A stretch of 27,508 bases of DNA from DATLFI01 sp035524895 (lineage in GTDB: Bacteria > Acidobacteriota > Thermoanaerobaculia > Multivoradales > Multivoraceae): assembly GCA_035524895.1 (NCBI GenBank), contig DATLFI010000108.1:1-27508 (forward strand), given 5' to 3'. The position numbers and the translations under genes were made by a program. The number at the start of each line of letters is the position of its first letter. Positions within the stretch are counted from its first letter, which is position 1. Positions 1 to 6,518 of the stretch are shown here, in pieces. The notes beneath the pieces were generated by a model. That model ran no database searches. It worked only from the letters and a program-made list of their open reading frames with translations, and was not told where the DNA came from.

Positions 1-554
1 CGCGCGCCGCTTCGGTGACGGCCGGCGCCGTGGAGCTCAGCGGCTACGGCGGCGGAACGGGCGAGGCCGAGGGAGGCGGCGGGAAGGTGGCCCCGTCGAG
101 TGCAGCAAGTGCGGTGGCGGGTCTGCTCGCGGCGGCCAGGATCCCGAGCTCCTACATCGCCCTGCTCGCCTATCTCCCGCAGTCGCCCGAGCTCGATCGC
201 GCGTTGGGACGGCTACGAGGCCTGCTCCTCGATCGGCTCGGCGTCGCCACCTGTGCCGGCTACGGGCCGCGCTACCTGCACTCGAGCGGACAACTGCACA
301 AAGGTGGCCCGCCGAGCGGCTGTTTCCTGCTGTTGACGGCCGAGCGCGACCCCGGGCCGCGCGTTTCGGGCGAGCCGTTCGGCTTCCGCGAGATCCAGCT
401 CGCGCAGGCGTTGGGTGACGCCGAGGCGCTTGCCGGTCGCGGGCGGACGGTGGTGCGCGCTCACCTGCACGGCGACCTGCCGGCGGCGCTCGACGCGCTG
501 CGGAGCCTGCTCGGCGAGGCCATCGGTCCGGCGAGCTACGGTCCGGCGGGCTGA
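1..554 (+). CDS. Glucose-6-phosphate isomerase, C-terminal part (partial; probably of the transaldolase-PGI fusion type)
   Basis: The reading frame is open from the left edge (first full codon at base 3) to a TGA at 552-554, so the gene starts outside the window. The visible part carries YIALLAYLPQSPEL, the hallmark GYGPRYLHSSGQLHKGGP and, near the end, AQALGDAEAL followed by RTVVRAHL. These match the C-terminal phosphoglucose isomerase region, especially that of bifunctional transaldolase/glucose-6-phosphate isomerases, which interconvert glucose-6-P and fructose-6-P. Before the domain lies a glycine-rich stretch (residues about 8-25 after the first GTG) that looks like a linker. Whether a transaldolase domain precedes it cannot be seen. 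A GTG at 15 is in frame but falls inside the domain and is unlikely to be the true start. The gene converges on the minus-strand gene ending at 592. Confidence 0.85.
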   Translation, partial: RAASVTAGAVELSGYGGGTGEAEGGGGKVAPSSAASAVAGLLAAARIPSSYIALLAYLPQSPELDRALGRLRGLLLDRLGVATCAGYGPRYLHSSGQLHKGGPPSGCFLLLTAERDPGPRVSGEPFGFREIQLAQALGDAEALAGRGRTVVRAHLHGDLPAALDALRSLLGEAIGPASYGPAG

Positions 555-560
555 AGTCCC

Positions 561-592
561 GCGGAACGCGGCTCCGGCTGAAGCCGCTCCGC
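561..592. terminator. Hairpin between convergent genes, possible bidirectional terminator
   Basis: The arms are GCGGA(AC)GCGGCT and AGCCGCTCCGC, with an 8-base loop and a 2-base bulge. The hairpin fills the 37 bp between the isomerase stop and the stop codon at 592. There is no T-run on either side, so it is not a classical intrinsic terminator; the function is inferred from position. Confidence 0.35.
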
Positions 593-1980
593 TACTCGAT
601 GCGGATCTGCTGGCGGAGCAGCGCGAGGGCCTGCTCTTTGGTCACCGGGCCCGTGGTCGAGACGGTGACGGCGTCCGACCACCCGGCACCAGAGCTCTCT
701 CGGTAGCTCAGAGCCTCGGCCGGCGCGCCCTCGGGACGATCGGGATCGTCGTCCCAGGCCACGAGCACCGACTCTCCGCTCTCCGACACGTAGATGGTGT
801 GCGGCGCGCGCTCGTCGGTCTCGGGCACGGTGCGGTCGGAGGCGAGGCAGACCTCGACCTGGTGCGGTGCGCCGACGATGTGGCTCGGCGCATCACCGAG
901 GAAGAGGAAGCTGCACGGCAGCTCGTCGGAGTGCAGTCCGTTACCCAGGATCGAAGCGCCGGCGACCAGAGTGGTCTGCCAGGCAAGGTCCGCGATCTCG
1001 CCCGCGACGCCCGGCGTGTAGCTCGCACCGTACGAGAGCACGGTGGCGTAGACGCGATCAGCGACGTAGTCGAGCACGCCCTGGTGCATCCGTCCGATGC
1101 CGACGATGTGGGAGCGCGCGGCGTCCGCCAGCTTGAGGATCGAGCCGCCGCCGGTGCGGCCGATGCCGACGATGTGGGAGCGCGCGCCGTCGGCGACTGT
1201 GACCAGCGTGCGCGGCAGTACGCGCATGCGCAACGTCATCAGTCGGCCCGTGCGCTGTTGGGGTAGAGCCACCACCACGCTGCGGCCGTCGGTGCCCCGC
1301 TCGATGTTGGCGGCGCGATAGAGCGCCGAGTCGCGGATCACCTGCTGGGAAGCGGCGTTGAGATCGAAGGCGTCGAGCGCCACGACCGGGTTCCAACCCA
1401 GGTACTCGCCGTCGAGCAGGACGATCGGGGTGTAGAACACCTGGACGCCCGCGGGCTGGCTCTCCCACCACAGCAGGTGGACGATGGTGCGGTTCACCGC
1501 CACCGCGTCGTCGGTGTACGGGTCGCGCGTGATCGCCAGGCGCGGCGCGCCCTTGAGCTGGCGAGGATCGCCCGATACCTCGATGACCTCGCCGAACCCG
1601 CTCCGGCCGAACGACACCAGGTCGAGCTCCGAGGCCAGCTCGTCCACCACCTGTGCCCACAGCACGAAGACCTGACCCGCGTCGTGGACCACAGTGGGGT
1701 CGCGATCCTCCTGCGGTCCTTCGGTACCTGGCACCAGGTGCAGCACCTGCACCCCGTCGGCGGCGGTCACGCGCAGCGCGAGGACCGGGTGCTCGAGGCT
1801 CGTCGCGTCGCCGTCCGGGAACAGCTCTCCGTAGCGCCCGGCGAAGACCTCGTAGAGCTGACCCGAGTCGTCGAACACCTGGGCCGACGGCTCGATGGCC
1901 GAGAGCGGCGCGGCGAGCAGGCTCGACAGGACGAGCCCGGCGAGCGCCGTGGGAATCCTGGTCCTGGAGTGCCGAGGCAT
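592..1980 (-). CDS. Secreted beta-propeller-like protein of unknown function with SHIVGIGR repeats
   Basis: This 462-residue protein begins with a Sec signal peptide: basic MPRHSRTR, then a hydrophobic core to about residue 27, with a likely cut after PLSA. No catalytic family is recognised. The mature part has repeated beta-strand blocks such as VFVLWAQVV, IVHLLWWES and VLVAWDDD, and a C-terminal Y...W.....VS pattern. These resemble sialidase/BNR-type propeller blades, so an all-beta propeller fold is my inference. Residues about 264-307 hold two 22-residue tandem units sharing ARSHIVGIGR (SHIVG at 268-272 and 290-294), and a third SHIVG lies at 366-370. The ATG at 1980 is only 4 bp after the stop of the TPR gene, so this is the last gene of the XRE-TPR operon. 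It may be an extracellular or periplasmic effector or binding protein. Confidence 0.8.
   Translation of the reverse strand: MPRHSRTRIPTALAGLVLSSLLAAPLSAIEPSAQVFDDSGQLYEVFAGRYGELFPDGDATSLEHPVLALRVTAADGVQVLHLVPGTEGPQEDRDPTVVHDAGQVFVLWAQVVDELASELDLVSFGRSGFGEVIEVSGDPRQLKGAPRLAITRDPYTDDAVAVNRTIVHLLWWESQPAGVQVFYTPIVLLDGEYLGWNPVVALDAFDLNAASQQVIRDSALYRAANIERGTDGRSVVVALPQQRTGRLMTLRMRVLPRTLVTVADGARSHIVGIGRTGGGSILKLADAARSHIVGIGRMHQGVLDYVADRVYATVLSYGASYTPGVAGEIADLAWQTTLVAGASILGNGLHSDELPCSFLFLGDAPSHIVGAPHQVEVCLASDRTVPETDERAPHTIYVSESGESVLVAWDDDPDRPEGAPAEALSYRESSGAGWSDAVTVSTTGPVTKEQALALLRQQIRIE
1094..1186 (-). repeat. Two exact 27-bp direct repeats, 66 bp apart, inside the secreted-protein gene
   Basis: Bases 1094-1120 and 1160-1186 are identical over 27 bp. 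The period is 66 bp, which is 22 codons, so the repeat keeps frame and encodes ARSHIVGIG twice. A shorter 13-bp copy (GCCGACGATGTGG) at 871-883 encodes a third SHIVG. Identity at third codon positions suggests a recent duplication or gene conversion. Confidence 0.9.
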
Positions 1981-1984
1981 CGAC

Positions 1985-2899
1985 TCAGGCCTTCAGGTTG
2001 ATCAGGTTGCGCACGTCTACAGCCATCAGCAACTCGGGAACGTGCACGGCGTCGGGGTAGAAGCGCTTCTGGAGCCGCGTGAAGAAGTCGCGCGCCGTGT
2101 CGTGGCAACCGAGCTCGTTGTAGGCCTCGCCGAGCAGGTAGTGCGCGTTCTTGATCGACTCCACGTCGTTGTGGCGATCGGCGAGCTCGAGCGCACGCAG
2201 GCCGTGGGCCAGCGCGCGGCGCAGCCGGCCGAGCTCGAGGTACCCCCAGCACAGCGACAGGCGTACGCGCGCCTCGTAGCGTTCTGCACCGAAGCGTCGC
2301 ACCGTGCGCAGCGCTGGAAAGAGCAGGGTGAAACCCTCGTCGTGGCGACCCTGCACGATGCGGCAGTAGCCGAGGTTGTCGAGGATCAAGGCTCGCTGCA
2401 CGCTGGGCGGCGCCGGCATCAGCTCGAGCGCGTGCTCGTAGTGGGTGCAGGCCTCCTCGAAGTGGCTCTGTCCGAGGAGCAGGTTCGCAGTCTGGTTCTT
2501 GCTCCAAGCGAGCCAGTCACGCCGGCGCAGCTTGGCGCAGCGATCGTGGGCAATGCGCGCGTAGAACAGAGCCTTGGTGAAGTCCTTCTCGAGCTCGTAG
2601 GCGTGGGCTACGTTGTAGGCCGCGAGGAAGGCATTCTCGGGGTCGCTGCTGCGCAGGACGATCTGGCGCAGCTCCGGGAGCCATTCGGGCGCTCGGCCAA
2701 GCTCCATCTCGGCCGCGCAGCGATTGCAAAAGGCACGATCCCAGAGATCCGAGTCGCCCTGTTCGAGCGCCCAGGTCATCGCCGACTCGAAGTGTGTAAT
2801 CGCTTGGTCTAGTTGTCCCTGCTCGTTCCAGGCGACAATGCCGCTCTCGAGCTCGAGGTGTCCGTAGGTCGACTTCCCCCGTAACGCATCGGATAGCAA
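1985..2899 (-). CDS. TPR-repeat protein (cytoplasmic)
   Basis: This 304-residue protein has no signal peptide or membrane segment. It is almost entirely helical with successive tetratricopeptide-like units, for example GQLDQAITHFESAMTWALEQGD, FTKALFYARIAHDRC, SHFEEACTHYEHALELMP, GRLRRALAHGLRALELAD and ESIKNAHYLLGEAYNELG. I count about six units. TPR arrays bind peptides or partner proteins; no enzymatic domain is visible. The start is TTG at 2899, chosen because AGGAGG lies 6 bases upstream. It is the middle gene of an operon: 26 bp after the XRE regulator and 4 bp before the secreted protein. The combination suggests it is a sensor or adaptor working with the regulator, but its ligand is unknown. 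Confidence 0.85.
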   Translation of the reverse strand: MLSDALRGKSTYGHLELESGIVAWNEQGQLDQAITHFESAMTWALEQGDSDLWDRAFCNRCAAEMELGRAPEWLPELRQIVLRSSDPENAFLAAYNVAHAYELEKDFTKALFYARIAHDRCAKLRRRDWLAWSKNQTANLLLGQSHFEEACTHYEHALELMPAPPSVQRALILDNLGYCRIVQGRHDEGFTLLFPALRTVRRFGAERYEARVRLSLCWGYLELGRLRRALAHGLRALELADRHNDVESIKNAHYLLGEAYNELGCHDTARDFFTRLQKRFYPDAVHVPELLMAVDVRNLINLKA

Positions 2900-2905
2900 A
2901 AGGAA

Positions 2906-2921
2906 CCTCCTCGCTAGCGAG
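2906..2921 (-). promoter_or_regulatory. Strong ribosome binding site overlapping a 12-bp palindrome
   Basis: On the minus strand AGGAGG (2906-2911) sits 6 bases before the TTG start of the TPR gene. The perfect palindrome CTCGCTAGCGAG (2910-2921) overlaps the first bases of that site. It could act as a protein operator, or weakly mask the site in RNA; both readings are inference. Confidence 0.5.
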
Positions 2922-2925
2922 AAGC

Positions 2926-3369
2926 TCAGCCGCGCTTGTCTGCGGGCTGATGATCGGGAGTCTGGGGCGCTTGGGCTCGGCTGCGCTTGAAGCCGATGAA
3001 CTCGATGATCTCGCGCTGGTCCTCGTTCGGCAGGGCGCGCAGGTCGCGGATCAGCTGTACGTCCTGCGGGTTGAAGGCCGTGCGCGCGAGGTCGTCGAAG
3101 AACTCGCCGATACCCATGTCGAACTCCGCGAGAATCTTGAACAGGGTGTCCAGGCTGACCCGGTACTCCCCCTTCTCCATGCGCGAAAGGTCCGACTGCT
3201 GTACGCCGATACGTTGCGCCAGCTCGTTCTGCGTCAGCTTGTGCTCCTTGCGGAGCTTACGGATCTTGCCGCCGACGAGCTGCACCTGGCGGATGCGGCC
3301 CGAAGTAGTCGATTGTCTGCCGTTGCCTGAAGCCACGTTACCCAGCTCCGCCGGTTTCGCACGCACCAC
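2926..3369 (-). CDS. XRE-family helix-turn-helix transcriptional regulator
   Basis: This protein of up to 147 residues has a clear Cro/C1-type HTH at residues about 34-88: IRKLRKEHKLTQNELAQRIG, then VQQSDLSRMEKGEYRVSLDTL and FKILAEFDM. A short acidic/helical tail follows (LIRDLRALPNEDQREIIEFIG). There is no sensory domain, metal site or protease domain, so it probably acts as a DNA-binding dimer and may rely on its TPR neighbour for signal input. The outer start is GTG at 3369, which lies in a small hairpin (CACCC-GAA-GGGTG) and has no clear ribosome site. A GTG at 3336 preceded by GGAG is a reasonable alternative that keeps the whole HTH. It is the first gene of the operon. An inverted repeat over its promoter suggests autoregulation. 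Confidence 0.9.
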   Translation of the reverse strand: MVRAKPAELGNVASGNGRQSTTSGRIRQVQLVGGKIRKLRKEHKLTQNELAQRIGVQQSDLSRMEKGEYRVSLDTLFKILAEFDMGIGEFFDDLARTAFNPQDVQLIRDLRALPNEDQREIIEFIGFKRSRAQAPQTPDHQPADKRG

Positions 3370-3431
3370 CCGAAGGGTGCGCGGTACGAGACAGCCCCAT
3401 GCCTGTCGAGGCGTCCGATGATGGTCGGAGA

Positions 3432-3460
3432 ATGCTACGGCAGCATGGGAGGAGAGTCAA
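3432..3460 (-). promoter_or_regulatory. Sigma-70-type promoter with overlapping inverted repeat for the XRE operon
   Basis: On the minus strand TTGACT (3455-3460), a 17-bp spacer and TAGCAT (3432-3437) match the housekeeping consensus at 5/6 and 4/6. The inverted repeat ATGCT-ACGGC-AGCAT (plus-strand 3432-3446) covers the -10 and is a natural operator candidate for the XRE product. A second short inverted repeat, GACAG/CTGTC (3390-3394 and 3403-3407), lies in the leader. Confidence 0.6.
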
Positions 3461-3477
3461 TGGGGAGGCTGACCCGC

Positions 3478-4728
3478 TCACAAGGCCCTCGCCGCGATGA
3501 AGCCGCCCGCCACGAACGTCCCGATCGAGCCGGCGAGGTTGGTGAGCGCAACGACGAGGAGGATGCGGCACAACGGGTTGCGCCAGAAGCCGCGCAGGGT
3601 GGTGATGTCGTCCGGAAGCGACTCCAGGTCGCCCACGCGCGGTCGTTTGACCCAGGCCTGAACCAGCCCGGCGAACCAGCCCGAGGCCAGCAGCGGATGC
3701 AGGCTCGTGAAGGGCGCCGCGGCGAACGCCGTGAGCACCGAGATGGGGTGACCCAGCGCGACGGCCGCGCCCAACGCCGCGGAGGCGCCGGTGATGCCGA
3801 TCCAGAGCGCGACCGAGGTCGCGGAGCTCTCGAGCCCGCCGCGCAGGAAGCCGATGGCGAGCAGCACGACGATCGCGCCCGGGATCGCCCACTGCAGGAT
3901 CCGCGGCAACAGCGAGGGCCCCGGCGAGGTCTCGAGCTCGGTCAGGTCGCGTGGCTGGTCGCCACGCTCGAGCTCCTCGAGCCGACGGAGCATGCCGGGC
4001 ACGTGTCCGGCACCCACCACGGCGACCAGCCGCTCTCCGGGGGCGCGGTGGATCTGCTCCGCGAGGTAGATGTCGCGCTCGTCGATCAGGGTCGACTTCA
4101 CCTGGGGGAAGGCCTCCGCGAGGGTCTCGAGCATGCCCCCGAGATCCTCCTCCTTGAGCCTCTCGACGGTCTCCTCGTCGATGTCGGCGGTTGCGAACAG
4201 GCTGCCGAAGAGCTCCCAGGCCATCTTCAGCTTGGCGGAGAAGCCGAGACGCGCCCAGGTACGCCGCAGCGTGACCTGGATGTCGCGGTCGATCAGGTGT
4301 ACCGGGATCTCTCGTCGCTCCGCCTGCCGCACGGCCTCCAGCATCTCTGCCCCGGGCTCCACGCCGAGCTCCTTGGCGATACGGCGCTGGAAGGAAGCCA
4401 TCACCAGCGAGCTCAGCAGCAGGGCAGCCTTGCCATCGCGGAGCACCTTGAAGATGTCGAGCCGGCGCCAGGAGTCCGGGTCGACGAGGTTGCGGTGCCG
4501 CGCCGCGTCCAGCTCCACGCACACGCCGTCGGGCTCGACCGCCGCGACCACCGTCGCGACATCCTCGATGCTTCGCTTCGAGACGTGCGCGGTGCCAACT
4601 AGGAACAGCGTGCGCCCGCTCGCCAGCGGCACGCGGTGCGCAGTCTTTGGCAGTGCTGGTGCAGTCGGGGCTTCGCTCAAGAGCGGGAGGGCGGAGGGGG
4701 AGGGAGAGTGCGGGGCGGGACGCTGCAC
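3478..4728 (-). CDS. TraB/PrgY-family membrane protein
   Basis: This 416-residue protein carries the TraB/GumN-type core: LFLVGTAHVSKRS (about residues 41-53), VCVELDAARHRNL, IPVHLIDRDIQVTLRRTW, LIDERDIYLAEQI and VAVVGAGHVPGM. A C-terminal block of four or so hydrophobic helices starts near ILQWAIPGAIVVLLAIGFL. The family is named after enterococcal TraB/PrgY, which limit release of a peptide pheromone. The conserved GTAH and GxGH motifs resemble a metal-dependent peptidase-like fold, and the role of most bacterial members is unknown. The GTG start at 4728 has no obvious ribosome site, and the first 33 residues are proline-rich and unconserved, so the start may be further in. The gene ends 108 bp before the XRE operon on the same strand and is divergent from the cystathionine beta-synthase-like gene. 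Confidence 0.88.
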   Translation of the reverse strand: MQRPAPHSPSPSALPLLSEAPTAPALPKTAHRVPLASGRTLFLVGTAHVSKRSIEDVATVVAAVEPDGVCVELDAARHRNLVDPDSWRRLDIFKVLRDGKAALLLSSLVMASFQRRIAKELGVEPGAEMLEAVRQAERREIPVHLIDRDIQVTLRRTWARLGFSAKLKMAWELFGSLFATADIDEETVERLKEEDLGGMLETLAEAFPQVKSTLIDERDIYLAEQIHRAPGERLVAVVGAGHVPGMLRRLEELERGDQPRDLTELETSPGPSLLPRILQWAIPGAIVVLLAIGFLRGGLESSATSVALWIGITGASAALGAAVALGHPISVLTAFAAAPFTSLHPLLASGWFAGLVQAWVKRPRVGDLESLPDDITTLRGFWRNPLCRILLVVALTNLAGSIGTFVAGGFIAARAL

Positions 4729-4850
4729 GGCGCAAATCGACCGCGCAGACAGTCGATCGTATCCGAGCCGCTCGTCGGTCGCGCACGACGTGCACCGCGC
4801 GGCACGCGCGCGCTCGGCGCGCGCTTCCGGGACAGGGCCCGGCCGCTACG

Positions 4851-4888
4851 GCAGTCGTCCATGGGCGGTCCATGAACGACTGCAAGGG
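4851..4888 (+). promoter_or_regulatory. Strong hairpin directly before the ribosome binding site of the cystathionine beta-synthase-like gene
   Basis: The arms GCAGTCGT (4851-4858) and ACGACTGC (4876-4883) pair perfectly. After one C/A mismatch, CATGG (4860-4864) pairs with CCATG (4870-4874) around the loop GCGGT. The 3' arm ends at 4883, and the ribosome site AAGGG starts at 4884, 7 bases before ATG 4896. The element could be an RNA control hairpin or a DNA operator. There is no T-run, so it is not a terminator. Confidence 0.6.
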
Positions 4889-4895
4889 CCGCGCT

Positions 4896-5885
4896 ATGCT
4901 GCCGACCCGCATGGATATCCAAGAAGACATTCTCGCCACGCTCGGCAATACGCCGCTCGTCAAGCTCGGCCGCTTCTGCCCGCAGCCGACGCTCGCTGCC
5001 AAGCTCGAGTTCTTCAACCCCGGCTCGAGCGTCAAGGATCGCATCGGCATCTTCATGATCGAGGACGCCGAGCGCCGCGGCCTGCTCCGACCCGGCGGCC
5101 TGATCGTCGAGCCGACATCGGGAAACACGGGAATCGGGCTGGCGCTGGTAGCGGCGTTGCGCGGCTATCGGTTGATCTGCACTGCCGCGGACAAGATTCC
5201 CGCCGAGAAGGTGGCGCTGCTCGAGGCCTTCGGGGTCGAGGTCATCACCTGCCCGACCCACGTCGCGGCCGACGATCCCCGGTCGTACTACAAGGTCGCC
5301 GAGCGGATCCGCGACGAGCGCGGCGCCTTCCTGCCGTACCAGTACTACAACCAGGCCAACCCCGAGGCTCACTACCGCACCACCGGTCCCGAGATCTGGC
5401 GTCAAACCGACGGCAAGGTGACGCACTGGGTCGCCGGGATCGGCACCGGCGGCACCCTCAGCGGCACGGCTCGCTTCCTCAAGGAGCAGAACTCGGACGT
5501 GCGGGTGATCGCGGTCGACCCGATCGGGAGCATCTACGCCTACTACTTCGAGCATGGCGCGCTGCCGCCGCCCGAGCAGATCCACCAGTACCTGATCGAC
5601 GGCATCGGCGAGGACTTCCTCCCCGAGACCGTGTGGTGGGACTACATCGACGAGGTGATCCAGGTGGACGACCAGACCGCCTACCGGACGGTGTTCGAGG
5701 TGACCCGCTCGGAAGGCATCTTCTGCGGCTCCTCCGGGGGTGCGGCACTCGCCGGCGCGAAGCGGATCGCCGAGCGACTCGGTCCCGACTCTGGCGCGCT
5801 CGTGGTGACGCTCGTCCCCGACTCCGGCGAGCGCTACCTGTCGAAGCTCAACACGCGGTGGATGACCGAGCGTGGGCTGGTGTGA
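4896..5885 (+). CDS. Cystathionine beta-synthase-like PLP enzyme (cysteine synthase family)
   Basis: This is a fold-type II PLP enzyme of 329 residues. PLP lysine K47 lies in NPGSSVKDR, the substrate loop is TSGNTG (74-79), the phosphate-binding glycines are GTGGT (183-187), and CGSSGGAA lies near the end. The sequence follows cystathionine beta-synthase more closely than CysK: EDAERRG, EPTSGNTGIGLAL, NPEAHYRTTGPEIW, DPIGSIYAYYF, DGIGEDFLP and a final YLSKLNTRWM. It would join serine (or O-acetylserine) with homocysteine or sulfide. There is no C-terminal CBS domain pair, so no S-adenosylmethionine regulation is expected. ATG 4896 was chosen over ATG 4911 and ATG 4872 because AAGGG lies 7 bases upstream; ATG 4872 falls within the leader hairpin. 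No cystathionine lyase gene is adjacent. Confidence 0.9.
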   Translation: MLPTRMDIQEDILATLGNTPLVKLGRFCPQPTLAAKLEFFNPGSSVKDRIGIFMIEDAERRGLLRPGGLIVEPTSGNTGIGLALVAALRGYRLICTAADKIPAEKVALLEAFGVEVITCPTHVAADDPRSYYKVAERIRDERGAFLPYQYYNQANPEAHYRTTGPEIWRQTDGKVTHWVAGIGTGGTLSGTARFLKEQNSDVRVIAVDPIGSIYAYYFEHGALPPPEQIHQYLIDGIGEDFLPETVWWDYIDEVIQVDDQTAYRTVFEVTRSEGIFCGSSGGAALAGAKRIAERLGPDSGALVVTLVPDSGERYLSKLNTRWMTERGLV

Positions 5886-5922
5886 GGCACTGAGCGGTCA
5901 CGAGCAAGCCCATCGCCGACTC

Positions 5923-6300
5923 CTAGTCGGAGTCCTCTTCCGGTTCGGCGGTCGCGCGCAACGGCATGCCGTGCTGCTCGGACGCGGCGGTGACCTCGGC
6001 GACCTTGGTCTCGGCCACCTCGCGCGGGAAGATTCCGGCGACCGTCACGCCCTGGAAGTGCACCTCCAGCATCAGGCGGATGGCGTGGTCGCGAGGGTGC
6101 TGGAAGAAGCTCTCGAGCACCCACACCACGAAGTCCATGGTCGTGTAGTCGTCGTCGTGGAGCAGGACTCGAAAACGCCGGGGGGTTTTGGTGGTGGGAT
6201 CGACTCGCGTTTGCGGGGTCGCCACCGCGACCCCGTCGGGCGTACGTTCGGCGGCGCGTGGCCCGCGTACCGCGCGCGAGGGAGTCGGCCCGAGGCTCAT
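5923..6300 (-). CDS. clpS: ATP-dependent Clp protease adaptor ClpS
   Basis: The 125-residue product has the ClpS core from about residue 40: RRFRVLLHDDDYTTMDFVVWVLESFF, then HPRDHAIRLMLEVHFQGVTVAGIFPREVAETKV. The DDDYT..DFV segment forms the N-degron pocket, and the later block contacts the ClpA N-domain. ClpS delivers proteins with N-terminal Leu, Phe, Tyr or Trp to ClpAP. The first 40 residues are a disordered, proline- and arginine-rich extension longer than usual, so the true start might be internal. The gene stands alone: clpA is not next to it, the neighbour ending at 5885 is convergent, and the cytochrome gene to the right is divergent. Confidence 0.95.
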   Translation of the reverse strand: MSLGPTPSRAVRGPRAAERTPDGVAVATPQTRVDPTTKTPRRFRVLLHDDDYTTMDFVVWVLESFFQHPRDHAIRLMLEVHFQGVTVAGIFPREVAETKVAEVTAASEQHGMPLRATAEPEEDSD

Positions 6301-6339
6301 CGCTCTCGCCGCCGGGGAGGGCCGAATTGGGGTCGTAGA

Positions 6340-6356
6340 CTGGCCTGGTTCTTGCG
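6340..6356 (+). promoter_or_regulatory. Candidate sigma-54 (-24/-12) promoter of the cytochrome operon
   Basis: CTGGCCTGGTTCTTGCG has the -24 GG (6342-6343) and the -12 GC (6354-6355) exactly 10 bases apart, with the flanking CTGGC and TTGC that the RpoN consensus calls for. Only the A and C after TGGC differ. Transcription would start near 6367, giving a leader of about 150 bases. No enhancer-binding activator gene is present in the window, and no comparable -35/-10 pair was seen here. Confidence 0.5.
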
Positions 6357-6382
6357 AAATGGGGAGACATCCAGAAGGTGGG

Positions 6383-6478
6383 TGCCGGGACCGGGCGGGG
6401 TCGGAGCCGCCCGGAACCGCTGCAAACCCTTCCGTAGGCTGAGAGAGGGTGGCACGCTCCCCGGTCTCGGGGCGTGCC
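6383..6478 (+). other. Structured 5' leader upstream of the multiheme cytochrome gene
   Basis: Several helices can form on the plus strand. CCGGGCGG (6391-6398) pairs with CCGCCCGG (6407-6414). ACCCT (6426-6430) pairs with AGGGT (6446-6450). GTGCC (6383-6387) could close both by pairing with GGCAC (6451-6455). The same GGCAC can instead form a downstream hairpin, GGCACGC(TC)CCCG/CGGGGCGTGCC (6451-6478). Mutually exclusive helices of this kind are typical of riboswitch-like leaders, but GC-rich DNA gives chance pairings, and no known aptamer consensus fits. Confidence 0.35.
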
Positions 6479-6518
6479 CGATGTTCGGATCTGCCATGAA
6501 CAGCAGCTCGGAAACGCT

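Noticed and set aside
3338..5128. A 596-codon minus-strand frame over the TraB-family gene
   Set aside because: A different frame of the same strand encodes the recognisable TraB/PrgY protein; this one has no motif and is Arg/Ala-rich.
6380..6510. Possible TPP riboswitch: GGGTGCC and GGCTGAGAG occur in order, followed later by GGATCTGCCA
   Set aside because: The conserved 3' part of the TPP aptamer (the GCG-N-AGGGA segment) is missing, the spacing is too long, and the downstream gene has no link to thiamine.
6340..6518. Possible GEMM cyclic-dinucleotide riboswitch (a GCAAACC string is present)
   Set aside because: The GAAA tetraloop after it and the ACGCAAAGCC receptor segment are absent.
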